From Roseivirga sp. (GTDB lineage: Bacteria; Bacteroidota; Bacteroidia; Cytophagales; Cyclobacteriaceae): DNA of 64,000 nucleotides. Numbering within the stretch: the stretch's first letter is position 1; the number at the start of each line of letters is the position of its first letter. The notes under the pieces were generated by a model. That model saw only the letters and a program-made list of their open reading frames with translations, did not search any database and was not told the DNA's origin. The translations under genes were made by a program, and so were the position numbers. This document shows positions 1 through 9,216 of the stretch, piece by piece. The stretch is from contig JAGYIY010000001.1 of assembly GCA_018402485.1 (NCBI GenBank), positions 528,001-592,000 on the forward strand, given 5' to 3'.

Positions 1-436
1 TCGAAAAAGGAACTTCCACTTTTTTCGACACCTTCTTATTCTTTTCTTTTTCTAAAGTTTCCAAGTACAAAACTTGGTTGCTGAATTCCAGCAATGTGCC
101 TTCACACACTGATCCTTCCATGGTGTGAATCCTTAATTTTCTGCCAATATTTTTGAAATATTGACGCTCCATGGCCAATGGATGATCCAATCCGGGAGAA
201 GAAACTTCAAGGATGTAGGCGATATCTAGTACTTCACCTTCTTCTAGCTCTCCTCCAATTTTACGGCTCAATCGAGCACAATCATCGATATTTACCCCTT
301 GGTCTGAATCGAGTAAAACCAAAATCTTGGTTTTGCCTTGCACCCCCTTGATCACCACGTCTACAATAAAGTAGGTGTCGTCTTGCAGATGCCGCTCGGC
401 CAATTGTGTTATGGTTTTTTTCAGTTCTTCCATCAT
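1..436 (-). CDS. rimP: Ribosome maturation factor RimP (5' part, runs off the window)
   Basis: RimP assists late assembly of the 30S subunit in the cytoplasm. Reading the minus strand from 436 gives 145 residues beginning MMEELKKTITQLAERHL, with the family-typical N-terminal region, the DSDxGV segment near residue 45 and the hallmark EVSSPGLDHPL near residues 80-90; the C-terminal SH3-like half starts and is cut by the window edge. Two consecutive ATG codons (436 and 433) are possible starts. It is preceded by a hairpin plus T-rich tract (separate entry). In most bacteria rimP leads a nusA-infB operon; what follows here lies outside the window, so that is inference. Confidence 0.93.
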   Translation of the reverse strand, partial: MMEELKKTITQLAERHLQDDTYFIVDVVIKGVQGKTKILVLLDSDQGVNIDDCARLSRKIGGELEEGEVLDIAYILEVSSPGLDHPLAMERQYFKNIGRKLRIHTMEGSVCEGTLLEFSNQVLYLETLEKEKNKKVSKKVEVPFS

Positions 437-448
437 GTAAAATAATAA

Positions 449-468
449 AGGGGACTTCAAGGTCCCCT
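449..468 (-). promoter_or_regulatory. Hairpin with T-rich tail in the rimP leader (attenuator candidate)
   Basis: On the minus strand a 7-bp stem AGGGGAC/GTCCCCT with a 6-nt loop is followed by TTTATTATTTTA and then the rimP ATG 12 bases later. The layout is that of an intrinsic terminator placed inside the leader of rimP. No minus-strand gene lies immediately upstream (the neighbour is divergent), so it would act as an attenuator or as a 5' structure rather than as the end of another gene. Function is inferred only from shape. Confidence 0.5.
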
Positions 469-510
469 CTGGTATCTACCATAAAGAATCACAAAAATAA
501 TGGATTTTTA

Positions 511-545
511 TTTGTTATCAAATAGCACTTGCATTCGTAATTTTC
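511..545 (+). promoter_or_regulatory. Putative Bacteroidota-type promoter for the M28/QC gene
   Basis: TTTG at 511-514 and TAATTTTC at 538-545 (consensus TAnnTTTG, one mismatch) are separated by 23 bp, the upper end of the 17-23 bp range reported for this phylum. The expected start of transcription would be about 40 bp before the ATG at 584. Confidence 0.35.
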
Positions 546-583
546 GGGAAAAGCTTATTAATTTGCTGAAACACAATTTTACT

Positions 584-1576
584 ATGTACAGAAAAGCCTA
601 TTTCCTACTTTTTTTTAGCTTACTGCTGATGGCTGCCTGCGATTCCCCATCGGGAAAAAGTGCTTCGCAAAACTTACCTGAACTGCAGCCATCTCCGGAG
701 CCGAATGCTGATTCTCTGTATGCCTTTGTAGAAAAACAAGTGAATTTCGGGCCAAGAGTACCTAACTCCGAAGCCCATAACAAAGCCGCCAATTGGCTGA
801 TTGATACTTTTGAGCAATATGGTGGACAAGTAAGTGTGCAAGCATTTGAAACGGAAGTGTATGATGGTACCCGCGTAAAGCTGAAAAATATCATTGTGGC
901 TTTTCAGCCTGAAATGAAAAAAAGAATACTGTTGGCTGCCCACTGGGACACCAGACCTTTTGCAGATAAAGATGAAGAAGACAGTTATGCGCCTTTTCAA
1001 GGAGCCAATGACGGTGGAAGTGGGGTGGCCGTGCTGTTGGAAATCGCTCGCATTATGGCATCGCAAGAAAAACCAAATGTAGGAGTGGATGTTATTTTGT
1101 TCGATGGAGAGGATTGGGGAGAGCACAAAGATGAAGATATGGTTGATTTACCGGTAGGACAAGACAGTTGGTACTGTTTGGGTTCACAGCATTGGAGCAA
1201 AAATAAGCACCAAGCTAACTATTCGGCCTACTATGGCATTTTGCTCGATATGGTTGGCGCACCAGATGCCACTTTTTACTACGATGGCATATCCGAACAA
1301 AATGCTGGCCGTGTTCTGGATCGCACTTGGAACATCGCTCATCAGCTAGGTTATCAGAAATACTTTAAGAAAGCTCCGGGGCCTCAGAACCTAACAGATG
1401 ACCATAAATATGTTAATCGAGATGCACGCATTCCTATGATCAATGTAATTGATTACAAAAAAGACACCTACTTTGGCACCTACCATCATACGCAAGCAGA
1501 CAACATTGAAAACATCAGCCCTATTACTTTGGCGGCAGTGGCCAAGGTTGTTCTAGCCGTATTGTATAACGAGTAG
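584..1576 (+). CDS. M28-family lipoprotein, glutaminyl-peptide cyclotransferase type
   Basis: Predicted 330-residue zinc enzyme that would convert N-terminal Gln of exported proteins to pyroglutamate in the periplasm. The start at 584 is chosen because it places a lipoprotein signal right at the N-terminus (hydrophobic stretch and LMAAC lipobox, Cys19); an upstream in-frame ATG at 500 would bury it. Visible M28 elements: AHWDTRP (H120, D122), GANDGGSG (D143), FDGEDWG (E176), DDHKY (272-274) and YHHTQAD (H301-302). The DMVGAP and DDH segments match glutaminyl cyclases better than M28 aminopeptidases, and the length is close to the Porphyromonas-type QC. Its stop lies one base from the stop of the convergent rfbA. 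An ordinary aminopeptidase remains the alternative. Confidence 0.8.
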   Translation: MYRKAYFLLFFSLLLMAACDSPSGKSASQNLPELQPSPEPNADSLYAFVEKQVNFGPRVPNSEAHNKAANWLIDTFEQYGGQVSVQAFETEVYDGTRVKLKNIIVAFQPEMKKRILLAAHWDTRPFADKDEEDSYAPFQGANDGGSGVAVLLEIARIMASQEKPNVGVDVILFDGEDWGEHKDEDMVDLPVGQDSWYCLGSQHWSKNKHQANYSAYYGILLDMVGAPDATFYYDGISEQNAGRVLDRTWNIAHQLGYQKYFKKAPGPQNLTDDHKYVNRDARIPMINVIDYKKDTYFGTYHHTQADNIENISPITLAAVAKVVLAVLYNE

Positions 1577-1577
1577 A

Positions 1578-2441
1578 CTATTCTTTTAGGAGCGACATTA
1601 GGTAGGCTCCATAACCTGATTTGACTAAAGGCTCGGCCATTTTTTTGAGCTTTTCAGCATCGATAAAACCCATGCGGTAGGCAATCTCTTCGGGACATGA
1701 AATTTTAATGCCTTGCCGCTCTTCAATGATTTGCACAAACTGGCCGGCCTGAATCAAGGATTGTATGGTGCCCGTATCGAGCCAAGCTGTTCCTCTGTCC
1801 ATGGTGCCTACCTTTAGCTTACCCTGTTGCAGATAGGCTTTGTTCACATCGGTAATTTCCAATTCTCCTCGTGGGCTAGGCTTAAGGTTTTTCGCAATTT
1901 CTACAACAGAATTATCGTAAAAATAAATACCGGGTACTGCCCAGTTCGATTTGGGGCTTTTCGGCTTCTCCTCTATGGAAAGTACCTGCATGTTGCTATC
2001 AAAATCTACCACCCCATAGCGTTCTGGGTCATGCACACGGTAAGCAAATACTACTCCCCCTTCTGGGTCTGTATGCTCTCTCAACAATTTCGGAAGTCCT
2101 GAGCCATAAAAAATATTATCGCCCAAAACCAAAGCCACTTTGTCTTTCCCTATGAAAGATTCACCAATGGTAAAGGCTTGTGCTAAACCTTCGGGCTTCG
2201 GTTGCTCAGCATACGAAAAAGTGCAGCCCAACTGATGACCATCGCCCAAAAGTTTTTCGAATAAGGGTAAATCTTGGGGTGTGGAAATGATCAATATTTC
2301 TCGAATACCGGCCAACATTAAAATGGACAGCGGATAATAAATCATCGGCTTATCATACACAGGCATCAACTGCTTGCTAACGGCTTGGGTGAGTGGGTAA
2401 AGTCGTGTCCCCGAACCTCCTGCTAAAATAATTCCTTTCAT
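1578..2441 (-). CDS. rfbA: Glucose-1-phosphate thymidylyltransferase
   Basis: Makes dTDP-glucose from dTTP and glucose-1-phosphate, the first step of dTDP-L-rhamnose and related surface-sugar synthesis. 287 residues from the ATG at 2441; starts [18 protein letters not shown] with the nucleotide-binding GGSGTR at 8-13, then [21 protein letters not shown] and a C-terminal region typical of RmlA tetramers. The ATG overlaps the rfbB stop as ATGA, so the two are translationally coupled. A longer reading starting at 2522 would lie inside rfbB and is rejected. rfbC/rfbD are not in the window. Confidence 0.95.
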   Translation of the reverse strand: MKGIILAGGSGTRLYPLTQAVSKQLMPVYDKPMIYYPLSILMLAGIREILIISTPQDLPLFEKLLGDGHQLGCTFSYAEQPKPEGLAQAFTIGESFIGKDKVALVLGDNIFYGSGLPKLLREHTDPEGGVVFAYRVHDPERYGVVDFDSNMQVLSIEEKPKSPKSNWAVPGIYFYDNSVVEIAKNLKPSPRGELEITDVNKAYLQQGKLKVGTMDRGTAWLDTGTIQSLIQAGQFVQIIEERQGIKISCPEEIAYRMGFIDAEKLKKMAEPLVKSGYGAYLMSLLKE

Positions 2442-3487
2442 GCGTGATAATGTTTTTGGTAGTAGGCCTGATAAGCTCCAGATGTTACATTTTGCAACCA
2501 ATCGGTATTTTCTAAGTACCAATCTACTGTTTTCTCCAGCCCTTCTTCAAATTGAAGGGAAGGTTCCCAGCCTAATTCATTTTTAATTTTCGATGCGTCA
2601 ATGGCATAACGCATGTCGTGTCCTGCCCGATCTTTCACAAAGGTGATGAGCTCTTGTGAAGTGCCTTGCACATTGCCCAGTTTACGATCCATAATATCGC
2701 AGAGCAAACGCACAATGTCAATGTTTTTCCATTCATTCACACCTCCAATGTTATAGGTTGCTGTCAGCTGCCCTTGATGAAAAACAACATCAATGGCTCG
2801 GGCATGATCTTCTACGAAAAGCCAATCGCGAATATTTTCTCCTTTGCCGTAAATGGGTAAAGGTTTATTATTTTTAATGTTATGAATACAAAGCGGAAGC
2901 AATTTCTCTGGAAACTGATGAGGACCGTAATTATTGGAGCAGTTGGTAATGACCGCCGGAAAACCATAGGTGTTGGCATAGGCACGTACAAAATGGTCTG
3001 ATGCCGCCTTAGACGCTGAGTAAGGCGATTGAGGGTCGTATGCTGTGGTTTCGGTAAAAAATCCGGTTTCCCCCAAAGAGCCATACACCTCATCTGTTGA
3101 CACATGATAAAATCTTTTGCCGGCAAAGTCATCCTTCCAAATGCTCATGGCAGCATTCAGCAAATTAACCGTTCCATTGACATTCGTTTTCACGAAGGCC
3201 CCGGGGTTGGAGATGGAGCGATCTACATGCGATTCAGCCGCCAAATGTATTACCCCATCAAAAGCATGCTCTTGAAACACTTGCATTAAAAAACCCTCAT
3301 CCGTAATATCCCCATGAAGGAATTGATAATTAGGCTGATTTTCTATGTCTAAGAGATTTTCTAAATTCCCGGCATAGGTAAGCGCATCCAGGTTATACAC
3401 TTTCAAGTGAGGGTATTTGGTAACGAATAGACGTACAACATGGCTGCCAATAAAGCCTGCTCCTCCAGTGATCAATAATTTATTCAT
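2438..3487 (-). CDS. rfbB: dTDP-glucose 4,6-dehydratase
   Basis: Second step of dTDP-sugar synthesis: NAD-dependent conversion of dTDP-glucose to the 4-keto-6-deoxy intermediate. 349 residues of extended SDR type: [10 protein letters not shown] at the N-terminus binds [14 protein letters not shown] follows, STDEVYG carries the catalytic acid region and [10 protein letters not shown] holds the Tyr-x3-Lys pair. Usual family length. First gene of a two-gene operon with rfbA (4-base overlap). Confidence 0.95.
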   Translation of the reverse strand: MNKLLITGGAGFIGSHVVRLFVTKYPHLKVYNLDALTYAGNLENLLDIENQPNYQFLHGDITDEGFLMQVFQEHAFDGVIHLAAESHVDRSISNPGAFVKTNVNGTVNLLNAAMSIWKDDFAGKRFYHVSTDEVYGSLGETGFFTETTAYDPQSPYSASKAASDHFVRAYANTYGFPAVITNCSNNYGPHQFPEKLLPLCIHNIKNNKPLPIYGKGENIRDWLFVEDHARAIDVVFHQGQLTATYNIGGVNEWKNIDIVRLLCDIMDRKLGNVQGTSQELITFVKDRAGHDMRYAIDASKIKNELGWEPSLQFEEGLEKTVDWYLENTDWLQNVTSGAYQAYYQKHYHA

Positions 3488-3572
3488 TCTTGTGAATTTA
3501 CACTCCTTTTCTTTCGTCTTGCAAAGTAATAAAAACCTGAGCGAGTAAAAGAACTTTTCTGCCTAACGATCG

Positions 3573-3603
3573 TTTGTTTGGTTGTTTATAAATTGTAATT
3601 TTC
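3573..3603 (+). promoter_or_regulatory. Putative promoter of the acyl-CoA dehydrogenase gene
   Basis: TTTG at 3573-3576 and TAATTTTC at 3596-3603 with a 19-bp spacer, a good fit to the phylum consensus TTTG-N17-23-TAnnTTTG. The same -7 variant, TAATTTTC, occurs before the M28/QC gene. Start codon 3621 follows about 17 bp after the box. Confidence 0.5.
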
Positions 3604-3620
3604 GAGAAAATAAAGAAGGA

Positions 3621-4763
3621 ATGGATTTTGAGTTGAACGAGAACCAGCATATGATTGCGGAAATGATTCGCACATTCGGTGAAAAGGAGATTACACCAGA
3701 TAGAAATCAGTGGGATGAAGAGCAAACTTTTCCGTTAGAGATTTTCAAAAAACTTGGTGAACTTGGTCTTATGGGGGTTTTGGTACCTCAAAGTTATGGG
3801 GGTTCAGGTTTTACCTATGATGAATACATTACTGTTGTCTCTGAGTTGGCCAAAATAGATCCGGGCATTGGGCTTTCGGTGGCCGCACATAATTCTTTGT
3901 GCACCGGACACATCATGCAGTTTGGCAATGAAGAGCAAAAGCAGAGGTGGTTACCCAAACTAGCTACAGCAGAATGGATTGGCGCTTGGGGTTTAACAGA
4001 GCCTAACACAGGTTCTGACGCAGGAAACATGCGAACCACAGCCGTGAAAGACGGCAACGAATGGGTGATCAATGGCACCAAAAACTGGATTACCCATGGT
4101 AAATCGGGTGATATTGCAGTGGTGATTGTTCGGACAGGCGAAAAAGGCGATTCTCACGGAATGACTGCATTTGTAGTAGAACGGGGGACCCCGGGTTTCA
4201 AAGCCGGGAAAAAAGAGGACAAATTGGGTATGCGTACTTCCGAAACCGCAGAGATGATTTTTGAAGACTGCCGTATTCCGGAAGAAAACATGCTGGGCGA
4301 AGTAGGCCAAGGGTTTATTCAGTCCATGAAAATATTAGACGGAGGTAGAATTTCTATTGCTGCTTTAAGTATTGGCATTGCCGAAGGAGCTTACGAAGCG
4401 GCATTGGCCTATGCCCAAGAAAGAGAACAATTCAATCAGCCGATTTTTAATTTTCAGGGCATCTCTTTTAAATTGGTGGACATGGCAACCCAAATCGAAA
4501 ATGCCAAATTGTTGACCTATCAAGCTGCTGATTTAAAGAATAGAGGGAAAGAAGTAACGAAAGCATCGGCCATGGCCAAATACTATGCTTCTGAATGTGC
4601 TGTTTTTTGTGCCAACGATGCTGTTCAAATCTTTGGGGGCTATGGTTATACCAAAGACTACCCGGTAGAGAAATTTTATCGAGATGCTAAACTGTGCACC
4701 ATTGGTGAAGGCACTTCGGAAATCCAAAAATTAGTGATTTCAAGAGCCATTTTGAAGGAGTAA
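3621..4763 (+). CDS. Acyl-CoA dehydrogenase
   Basis: FAD-dependent alpha,beta-oxidation of an acyl-CoA, in fatty-acid or branched-chain amino-acid breakdown. 380 residues, the usual size. Features: N-terminal helical domain starting [29 protein letters not shown] (FAD/substrate binding) near residues 120-135, [14 protein letters not shown] middle domain, and C-terminal [20 protein letters not shown] plus [11 protein letters not shown], where the Glu of EGTSE is the usual catalytic base in short-chain enzymes. The start at 3621 follows AAGAAGG. Most like short/branched-chain or butyryl-CoA dehydrogenases; substrate cannot be fixed from sequence alone. Confidence 0.93.
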   Translation: MDFELNENQHMIAEMIRTFGEKEITPDRNQWDEEQTFPLEIFKKLGELGLMGVLVPQSYGGSGFTYDEYITVVSELAKIDPGIGLSVAAHNSLCTGHIMQFGNEEQKQRWLPKLATAEWIGAWGLTEPNTGSDAGNMRTTAVKDGNEWVINGTKNWITHGKSGDIAVVIVRTGEKGDSHGMTAFVVERGTPGFKAGKKEDKLGMRTSETAEMIFEDCRIPEENMLGEVGQGFIQSMKILDGGRISIAALSIGIAEGAYEAALAYAQEREQFNQPIFNFQGISFKLVDMATQIENAKLLTYQAADLKNRGKEVTKASAMAKYYASECAVFCANDAVQIFGGYGYTKDYPVEKFYRDAKLCTIGEGTSEIQKLVISRAILKE

Positions 4764-4841
4764 TTCAGCCTAAACCGAGAATCCTTTGCTTATTCATTCC
4801 AAACAAAGGCAAAGAACGTATGGTGATTGCCAAAATTTTAC

Positions 4842-4870
4842 TAATTTTGCACTCCATTTGAGAGGAGGTG
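4842..4870 (+). promoter_or_regulatory. rpsU -7 box and very strong Shine-Dalgarno
   Basis: A perfect -7 box TAATTTTG lies at 4842-4849; no convincing -33 TTTG is seen at normal spacing. At 4863-4870 stands AGGAGGTG, eight bases fully complementary to the 16S anti-SD tail, 10 nt before the rpsU ATG. Most genes in this window have no comparable SD. In Flavobacteriia the anti-SD is sequestered on the ribosome with bS21 involved, and rpsU is a known exception carrying a strong SD. Confidence 0.7.
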
Positions 4871-4880
4871 TCATTATTTT

Positions 4881-5075
4881 ATGATTGAGATAAACGTAAA
4901 AGAAAACGAATCAATTGATAAAGCGCTCAAGCGTTTCAAAAAGAAGTTTGAAAAGACTGGTGTTTTGAGAGAACTAAGAGCTAGAACCAATTACGAGAAA
5001 CCTTCAGTTTCCAAAAGAGCTGAAAAAATCAAGGCTGCATACCGCCAAAAGATGTATGCGAATGAAAACTACTAA
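4881..5075 (+). CDS. rpsU: Ribosomal protein bS21
   Basis: Small-subunit protein sitting near the 3' end of 16S rRNA. 64 residues starting MIEINVKENESIDKALKRF, rich in Lys/Arg, with the family RELRARTNYEKPSVSKR segment in the middle. Followed by the recombinase gene and hpf, an arrangement common in this phylum. The strong SD in front suggests bS21-dependent autoregulation: ribosomes lacking bS21 would expose the anti-SD and favour this message (established in Flavobacterium, inferred here). Confidence 0.96.
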   Translation: MIEINVKENESIDKALKRFKKKFEKTGVLRELRARTNYEKPSVSKRAEKIKAAYRQKMYANENY

Positions 5076-5090
5076 ACCCATTCGTTTAGT
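5071..5090 (+). repeat. Small hairpin over the rpsU stop codon
   Basis: ACTAAAC (5071-5077) pairs with GTTTAGT (5084-5090) around a 6-nt loop, and the rpsU TAA lies inside the left arm. There is no T-run afterwards, so it is not a standard terminator; it might stabilise or process the rpsU message. Confidence 0.35.
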
Positions 5091-5138
5091 CGTTAGAAAT
5101 TTACTATGTTAGTACTGTTTGATAAAGACAGTGCTAGC

Positions 5139-6020
5139 ATGGTAAATTCTTTCCTTCAATACTTATCCTTCGAAAAGCGCTACAGCTCGCATACGGTCAA
5201 AAACTACGCTTCTGACCTCTCCCAATTTCAAATTTATTTAAGCCGGCAGTTTCAATTAGACGACATCAACCAAACCACCACCTTGATGGTACGGTCTTGG
5301 GTTTTGTCCTTGATGGATGCAGGTATGCAAGCCAAATCTGTGAACCGCAAGTTGGCCAGCCTTCGCAGTTACTTTAAGTTTTTGCTCCGAAGAGAAATCA
5401 TTTCTACCGACCCTACGCTTAAGATACGCTCTTTAAAAGTTGCCAAAGATTTACCTTCCTTCGCTAACGAAACAGAATTTACTGATTTCCTCGATCACCT
5501 CGAGTTTGATACTGATTTTATGAGTCAGCAGGAGCGTGTCATTTTGGAATTGCTGTATGGCACGGGCATTCGCTTGGCCGAGTTGATTGGCCTGAAAGAA
5601 AAAAACATCAATTTTCCGCAACAGACCCTTAAAGTTTTGGGTAAAAGAAATAAGGAGCGAGTCATTCCTATTGGTACCTCGTTGCTGGAGTTGTTAAAAA
5701 ATCACATTCATGAGAAAAGTCATGCCTTTCGGCAAGACCAAAACTCATATTTGATCGTAAACAAAGATGGAGGGCCATCTTATCCGATGATGATTTACAG
5801 AATTGTAAAAAAATACTTGAATCAGCTATCATCTCTTGATAAAAAGAGCCCTCATGCACTGCGTCATACTTTTGCTACCCACCTATTGAACAAAGGTGCG
5901 GATCTCAATGCAGTCAAGGAACTGCTGGGTCATAGTAGCTTAGCCTCTACGCAGGTTTATACACATAATACGCTAGATAAGCTGAAATCGGTATTCGATC
6001 AAGCTCATCCGAAAGCTTAA
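5139..6020 (+). CDS. xerC: Tyrosine recombinase XerC/XerD family
   Basis: Chromosome-dimer resolving site-specific recombinase. About 293 residues from the ATG at 5139 (an ATG at 5106 would add 11 residues; the shorter form begins with the usual SAM-like domain, FLQYLSFEKRYSSHT). Catalytic set visible: Arg in TGIRLAEL, Lys in LGKRNKERVIP, HALRHTFATH (His-x2-Arg), LLGHSS (His) and QVYTH (nucleophile Tyr). All key residues are present, so it should be active. Placement beside rpsU and hpf indicates a housekeeping Xer rather than a phage integrase; XerC versus XerD cannot be settled. Confidence 0.88.
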   Translation: MVNSFLQYLSFEKRYSSHTVKNYASDLSQFQIYLSRQFQLDDINQTTTLMVRSWVLSLMDAGMQAKSVNRKLASLRSYFKFLLRREIISTDPTLKIRSLKVAKDLPSFANETEFTDFLDHLEFDTDFMSQQERVILELLYGTGIRLAELIGLKEKNINFPQQTLKVLGKRNKERVIPIGTSLLELLKNHIHEKSHAFRQDQNSYLIVNKDGGPSYPMMIYRIVKKYLNQLSSLDKKSPHALRHTFATHLLNKGADLNAVKELLGHSSLASTQVYTHNTLDKLKSVFDQAHPKA

Positions 6021-6044
6021 TTTTTAACCTTTAAATTATTTATC

Positions 6045-6341
6045 ATGAAAGTACAAGTTCAATCAGTTCACTTCGATGCAGACACCAAGTTGATCGATTT
6101 CATTCAAAAGAAACTCGATAAACTAGATACCTTTTACGATAGAACGATCGATGCTGAGGTCATTCTCAAAGTAAACAACGAGGGTATAGAAAATAAAACC
6201 GTGGAGATTAAATTGAATGTTCCGGGAGAACAGCTATTTGCCCAAAAAACCAATGGCTCATTTGAAGCAGCGACAGATCATTGTACTGAAGCACTGAGAA
6301 GACAGATCAAAAAGCATAAAGAGAAAATGCTTCCACATTAA
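6045..6341 (+). CDS. hpf: Ribosome hibernation promoting factor, short form
   Basis: 98-residue HPF/RaiA protein that occupies the decoding region of idle ribosomes. It begins MKVQVQSVHFDADTKLIDFI and keeps the beta-alpha-beta core with VEIKLNVPGEQLFAQ and a C-terminal basic helix RRQIKKHKEK. There is no long-form C-terminal dimerisation domain. Lies 24 bp after the recombinase and is followed by a strong terminator. Confidence 0.9.
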   Translation: MKVQVQSVHFDADTKLIDFIQKKLDKLDTFYDRTIDAEVILKVNNEGIENKTVEIKLNVPGEQLFAQKTNGSFEAATDHCTEALRRQIKKHKEKMLPH

Positions 6342-6360
6342 TTTTGTCTAAAAAACCAAA

Positions 6361-6395
6361 AACCGTAACAGTTCAATTGTTACGGTTTTTTTATT
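6361..6395. terminator. Bidirectional terminator between hpf and metK
   Basis: A perfect 10-bp stem AACCGTAACA (6361-6370) / TGTTACGGTT (6378-6387) with a 7-nt loop, followed by a T-run on the plus strand and preceded by A-runs that serve the minus strand. It separates convergent hpf and metK. Confidence 0.9.
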
Positions 6396-6414
6396 TTTAA
6401 AAACGCTCTATAGG

Positions 6415-7668
6415 CTAAAGCCCAAAAGCATCTTTTACTTGATCTACATAATCGAGTTTTTCCCAAGTAAACAATTCCACTTCCCTTTCAATAGACTGTC
6501 CGGTTGTGTCTAAAAAGGTTTTCTTTACCACTTTAGTGTCTCTACCCATGTGACCATAGGCCGCAGTTTCACTATAAATAGGGTTTCTCAGTTTAAGTCT
6601 TGTTTCAATGGCGTAAGGACGCATGTCGAAAATCTCACTTACTTTTTTGGCAATTTCTCCATCCGTCATGTCTACCTTCTTGGTGCCATAGGTGGTAATG
6701 AATATACCCATCGGTTCTACCACACCAATGGCGTAAGACACTTGTACCAACACCTCATCGGCTACTCCCGCAGCTACGAGGTTTTTTGCAATGTGACGCG
6801 TAGCATAAGCCGCAGAACGGTCTACTTTAGAAGGATCTTTTCCTGAGAATGCACCTCCGCCATGGGCACCTTTTCCACCGTAGGTATCTACAATGATTTT
6901 TCTTCCCGTTAGGCCTGTATCACCATGCGGCCCACCAATGACAAACTTACCCGTTGGGTTGATGTGATATTTGATATCATCGTTAAACAATTTTTGCAAT
7001 TGAGCCGGCAATTGAGCCTTTACGCGAGGAATGAGTTGGGTAATGATGTCGTTCTTAATGCGCTTCAACATAGCATCTTCTTCATCAAAATCATCGTGCT
7101 GGGTAGAAACCACAATGGCATCTATTCTTACTGGCACGTTGTCGTCAGAATACTCAATCGTTACCTGAGATTTAGAATCAGGTCTCAAGTAGTCAATCTC
7201 TGTTCCTTCCCTGCGCATGGCTGCAAGTTCTTGCAAAATGCGATGCGATAAATCTAGTGCAAGGGGCATGTAATTTTCCGTTTCGTTGGTGGCATAACCA
7301 AACATCATCCCTTGGTCGCCAGCACCTTGTTCTTCTTTTGAGGCCCTATCAACTCCTCTGTTGATGTCATCAGACTGCTCATGAATGGCAGATAATACCC
7401 CACAAGACTTCCCATCGAATTGATATTCCGCCTTGGTATATCCTATTTTTTCAATGACTTCGCGAGCAATTTTTTGAACGTCCAAATAGGTGTTGGATTT
7501 TACTTCTCCAGCCAAAACGACCTGGCCGGTCGTAACAAGCGTTTCGCAAGCAACTTTGGCATCGGCATCAAAGGCTAAAAAATGATCGATTAAGGCATCT
7601 GAAATTTGGTCTGCAACTTTATCTGGGTGTCCTTCGGAAACCGATTCGGAGGTAAATAAATAAGACAT
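6415..7668 (-). CDS. metK: S-adenosylmethionine synthase
   Basis: Makes SAM from methionine and ATP in the cytoplasm. 417 residues from the ATG at 7668 ([24 protein letters not shown]); an upstream in-frame extension to 7755 has no family support. Conserved signatures: GHPDK near residue 14, [12 protein letters not shown], and the P-loop-like [19 protein letters not shown]. Transcribed after the pdxJ-hydrolase-methylase group with a 76-bp gap; no SAM riboswitch is recognisable there. Confidence 0.97.
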   Translation of the reverse strand: MSYLFTSESVSEGHPDKVADQISDALIDHFLAFDADAKVACETLVTTGQVVLAGEVKSNTYLDVQKIAREVIEKIGYTKAEYQFDGKSCGVLSAIHEQSDDINRGVDRASKEEQGAGDQGMMFGYATNETENYMPLALDLSHRILQELAAMRREGTEIDYLRPDSKSQVTIEYSDDNVPVRIDAIVVSTQHDDFDEEDAMLKRIKNDIITQLIPRVKAQLPAQLQKLFNDDIKYHINPTGKFVIGGPHGDTGLTGRKIIVDTYGGKGAHGGGAFSGKDPSKVDRSAAYATRHIAKNLVAAGVADEVLVQVSYAIGVVEPMGIFITTYGTKKVDMTDGEIAKKVSEIFDMRPYAIETRLKLRNPIYSETAAYGHMGRDTKVVKKTFLDTTGQSIEREVELFTWEKLDYVDQVKDAFGL

Positions 7669-7744
7669 AAAATATTTTTTTAGGGTGTAAATGTAAGATA
7701 AAACTACCTTTCCATAAAACGGAATATCAGCTAATTTGCTTGCA

Positions 7745-8455
7745 CTAATTCCCATGTAGTAAAAACAGGGCTGGAATTTTCTTTAAGGTAATATCTCCCA
7801 GTTTCCACTTGCTTACAGAGCGAGTGATGATCTTTTCTTGCGGGCCGGTAATGTCTCGGGCTACGCAAAGAAAAGTATTCTTCCCTGCCACACGTAGAAT
7901 GTCTTCCAACAATTGCTCATTGCGATAGGGAGTATCCATAAAAATTTGCGTTTGATCTTTGACCCGCGACTCTTTTTCCAGATCACGAATGCGCTGTTGT
8001 CGTTCTTTCTTATCAATGGGCAAATACCCATGAAAAGCGAAGGATTGGCCATTCATTCCTGATGCCATCAAGGCTAAAAGGATAGATGAAGGCCCTACAA
8101 GAGGTCGGCAAGTCAGTCCGAACTGATGTGCCACATGTACAAATAGAGCACCGGGATCGGCAATGCCCGGACAACCGCTTTCAGATAAGATGCCTAAGGT
8201 TTTGCCTTCAAGCGCCCATTGAACATACTCAACACATGTATCAAAATCTGTTCTTTTGTCCAGTACATGGAAATCCAGTTCATCGATCACCAAGCCCAAG
8301 TTTAAGCTGCTGATAAATCTTCTTGCCGTTCTTAAATCTTCCACCAAAAAAACTTCCGTAGCCAAAATCGCTTTCCGAACCATGGTAGGAATGGTCTCCT
8401 CCTGCGTGTTTGGAGAGATAACATTCGGAATCAGATATATCTCGCCTTTTGTCAT
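7745..8455 (-). CDS. SAM-dependent methyltransferase, RsmI/tetrapyrrole-methylase fold
   Basis: 236 residues. N-terminal [15 protein letters not shown] and the [21 protein letters not shown] segment are diagnostic of the RsmI-like (16S C1402 2'-O-methyltransferase) family, with [15 protein letters not shown] and FHGYLP following. It is shorter than classical RsmI (about 280) and has an atypical start, matching the second RsmI-like paralogue common in Bacteroidota, whose substrate is not firmly known. Its ATG overlaps the stop of the hydrolase gene as ATGA, so it belongs to the pdxJ group. Confidence 0.8.
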   Translation of the reverse strand: MTKGEIYLIPNVISPNTQEETIPTMVRKAILATEVFLVEDLRTARRFISSLNLGLVIDELDFHVLDKRTDFDTCVEYVQWALEGKTLGILSESGCPGIADPGALFVHVAHQFGLTCRPLVGPSSILLALMASGMNGQSFAFHGYLPIDKKERQQRIRDLEKESRVKDQTQIFMDTPYRNEQLLEDILRVAGKNTFLCVARDITGPQEKIITRSVSKWKLGDITLKKIPALFLLHGN

Positions 8456-9216
8456 TCCTTTAAAAATTCAGATACGATTTCATAAAAGGCATCTGGCTTT
8501 TCAGCATGCAACCAATGTCCTGCTCCCGCAATGGTTTCTATTCTTGATTGTGTGAAAATGGAGTGAATCAAGTTAAAATCATTGTCTTTGATGTAATCAG
8601 AAGCGCCACCTCGAACAAATAACGTAGGTTGATCGAATTTTGCATTTTGGTTGAGGCCTTTTCCCACCTCTCCAATCTTATTGGCAATCGCATCCAAATT
8701 CATTTTCCAGGCAAACCCATTTTTGGTGCGGTCTAAATTCTTGAGCATAAATTGTCGAATGCCAAATTCCGGTATTTTTTCCGAAAGCAATTCATCTGCT
8801 TCTTTCCTTGAGCTGAGTTGATGGACAGGTACCGAATAAAATGCCTTGATAATATTATGGTGATGCACCTCATAAAATCTGGGAGCAATGTCTGCCACAA
8901 TCAAGCGGCTCACTTTTTCATCATAGCGAGTGGCGAATTCCATGGCGGTTTTCCCCCCTAAGGAATGACCCAATAAGTCACATTTTTCGATGTGAAGATG
9001 GCTTAACAAAGCGTTTAAATCATCTGCCAGGGCCCCATAATTAAATTCATCGGTATGAAAAGACTGCCCATGATTCCGTTGATCTACTAAAATCACCTGA
9101 TGGTGCTTTGAAAATTTCTTACCAAGGGTCATCCAATTGTCTAAGGAACCAAAAAGGCCGTGTAAAATAACCAATGGACTTCCTTCACCTAAAATTTTAT
9201 GATGTAAAATGTTCAT
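8452..9216 (-). CDS. Alpha/beta hydrolase (YbfF-like esterase)
   Basis: 254 residues from the ATG at 9216, which overlaps the pdxJ stop as ATGA; a longer reading from 9279 lies inside pdxJ. Oxyanion-loop motif [10 protein letters not shown] near residue 18, DQRNHGQS, nucleophile elbow [11 protein letters not shown] (Ser), and a late [12 protein letters not shown] with the catalytic His. Short-acyl esterase is the likely activity; natural substrate unknown. Translational coupling on both sides suggests co-expression with PdxJ. Confidence 0.87.
   Translation of the reverse strand: MNILHHKILGEGSPLVILHGLFGSLDNWMTLGKKFSKHHQVILVDQRNHGQSFHTDEFNYGALADDLNALLSHLHIEKCDLLGHSLGGKTAMEFATRYDEKVSRLIVADIAPRFYEVHHHNIIKAFYSVPVHQLSSRKEADELLSEKIPEFGIRQFMLKNLDRTKNGFAWKMNLDAIANKIGEVGKGLNQNAKFDQPTLFVRGGASDYIKDNDFNLIHSIFTQSRIETIAGAGHWLHAEKPDAFYEIVSEFLKE

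Noticed and set aside
4764..4841. Terminator from CCTTTG/CAAAGG after the acyl-CoA dehydrogenase gene
   Set aside because: The stem is only 6 bp with a 15-nt loop and no T-run.
7669..7744. SAM riboswitch before metK
   Set aside because: The gap is only 76 bp, AT-rich, and shows no conserved riboswitch core.
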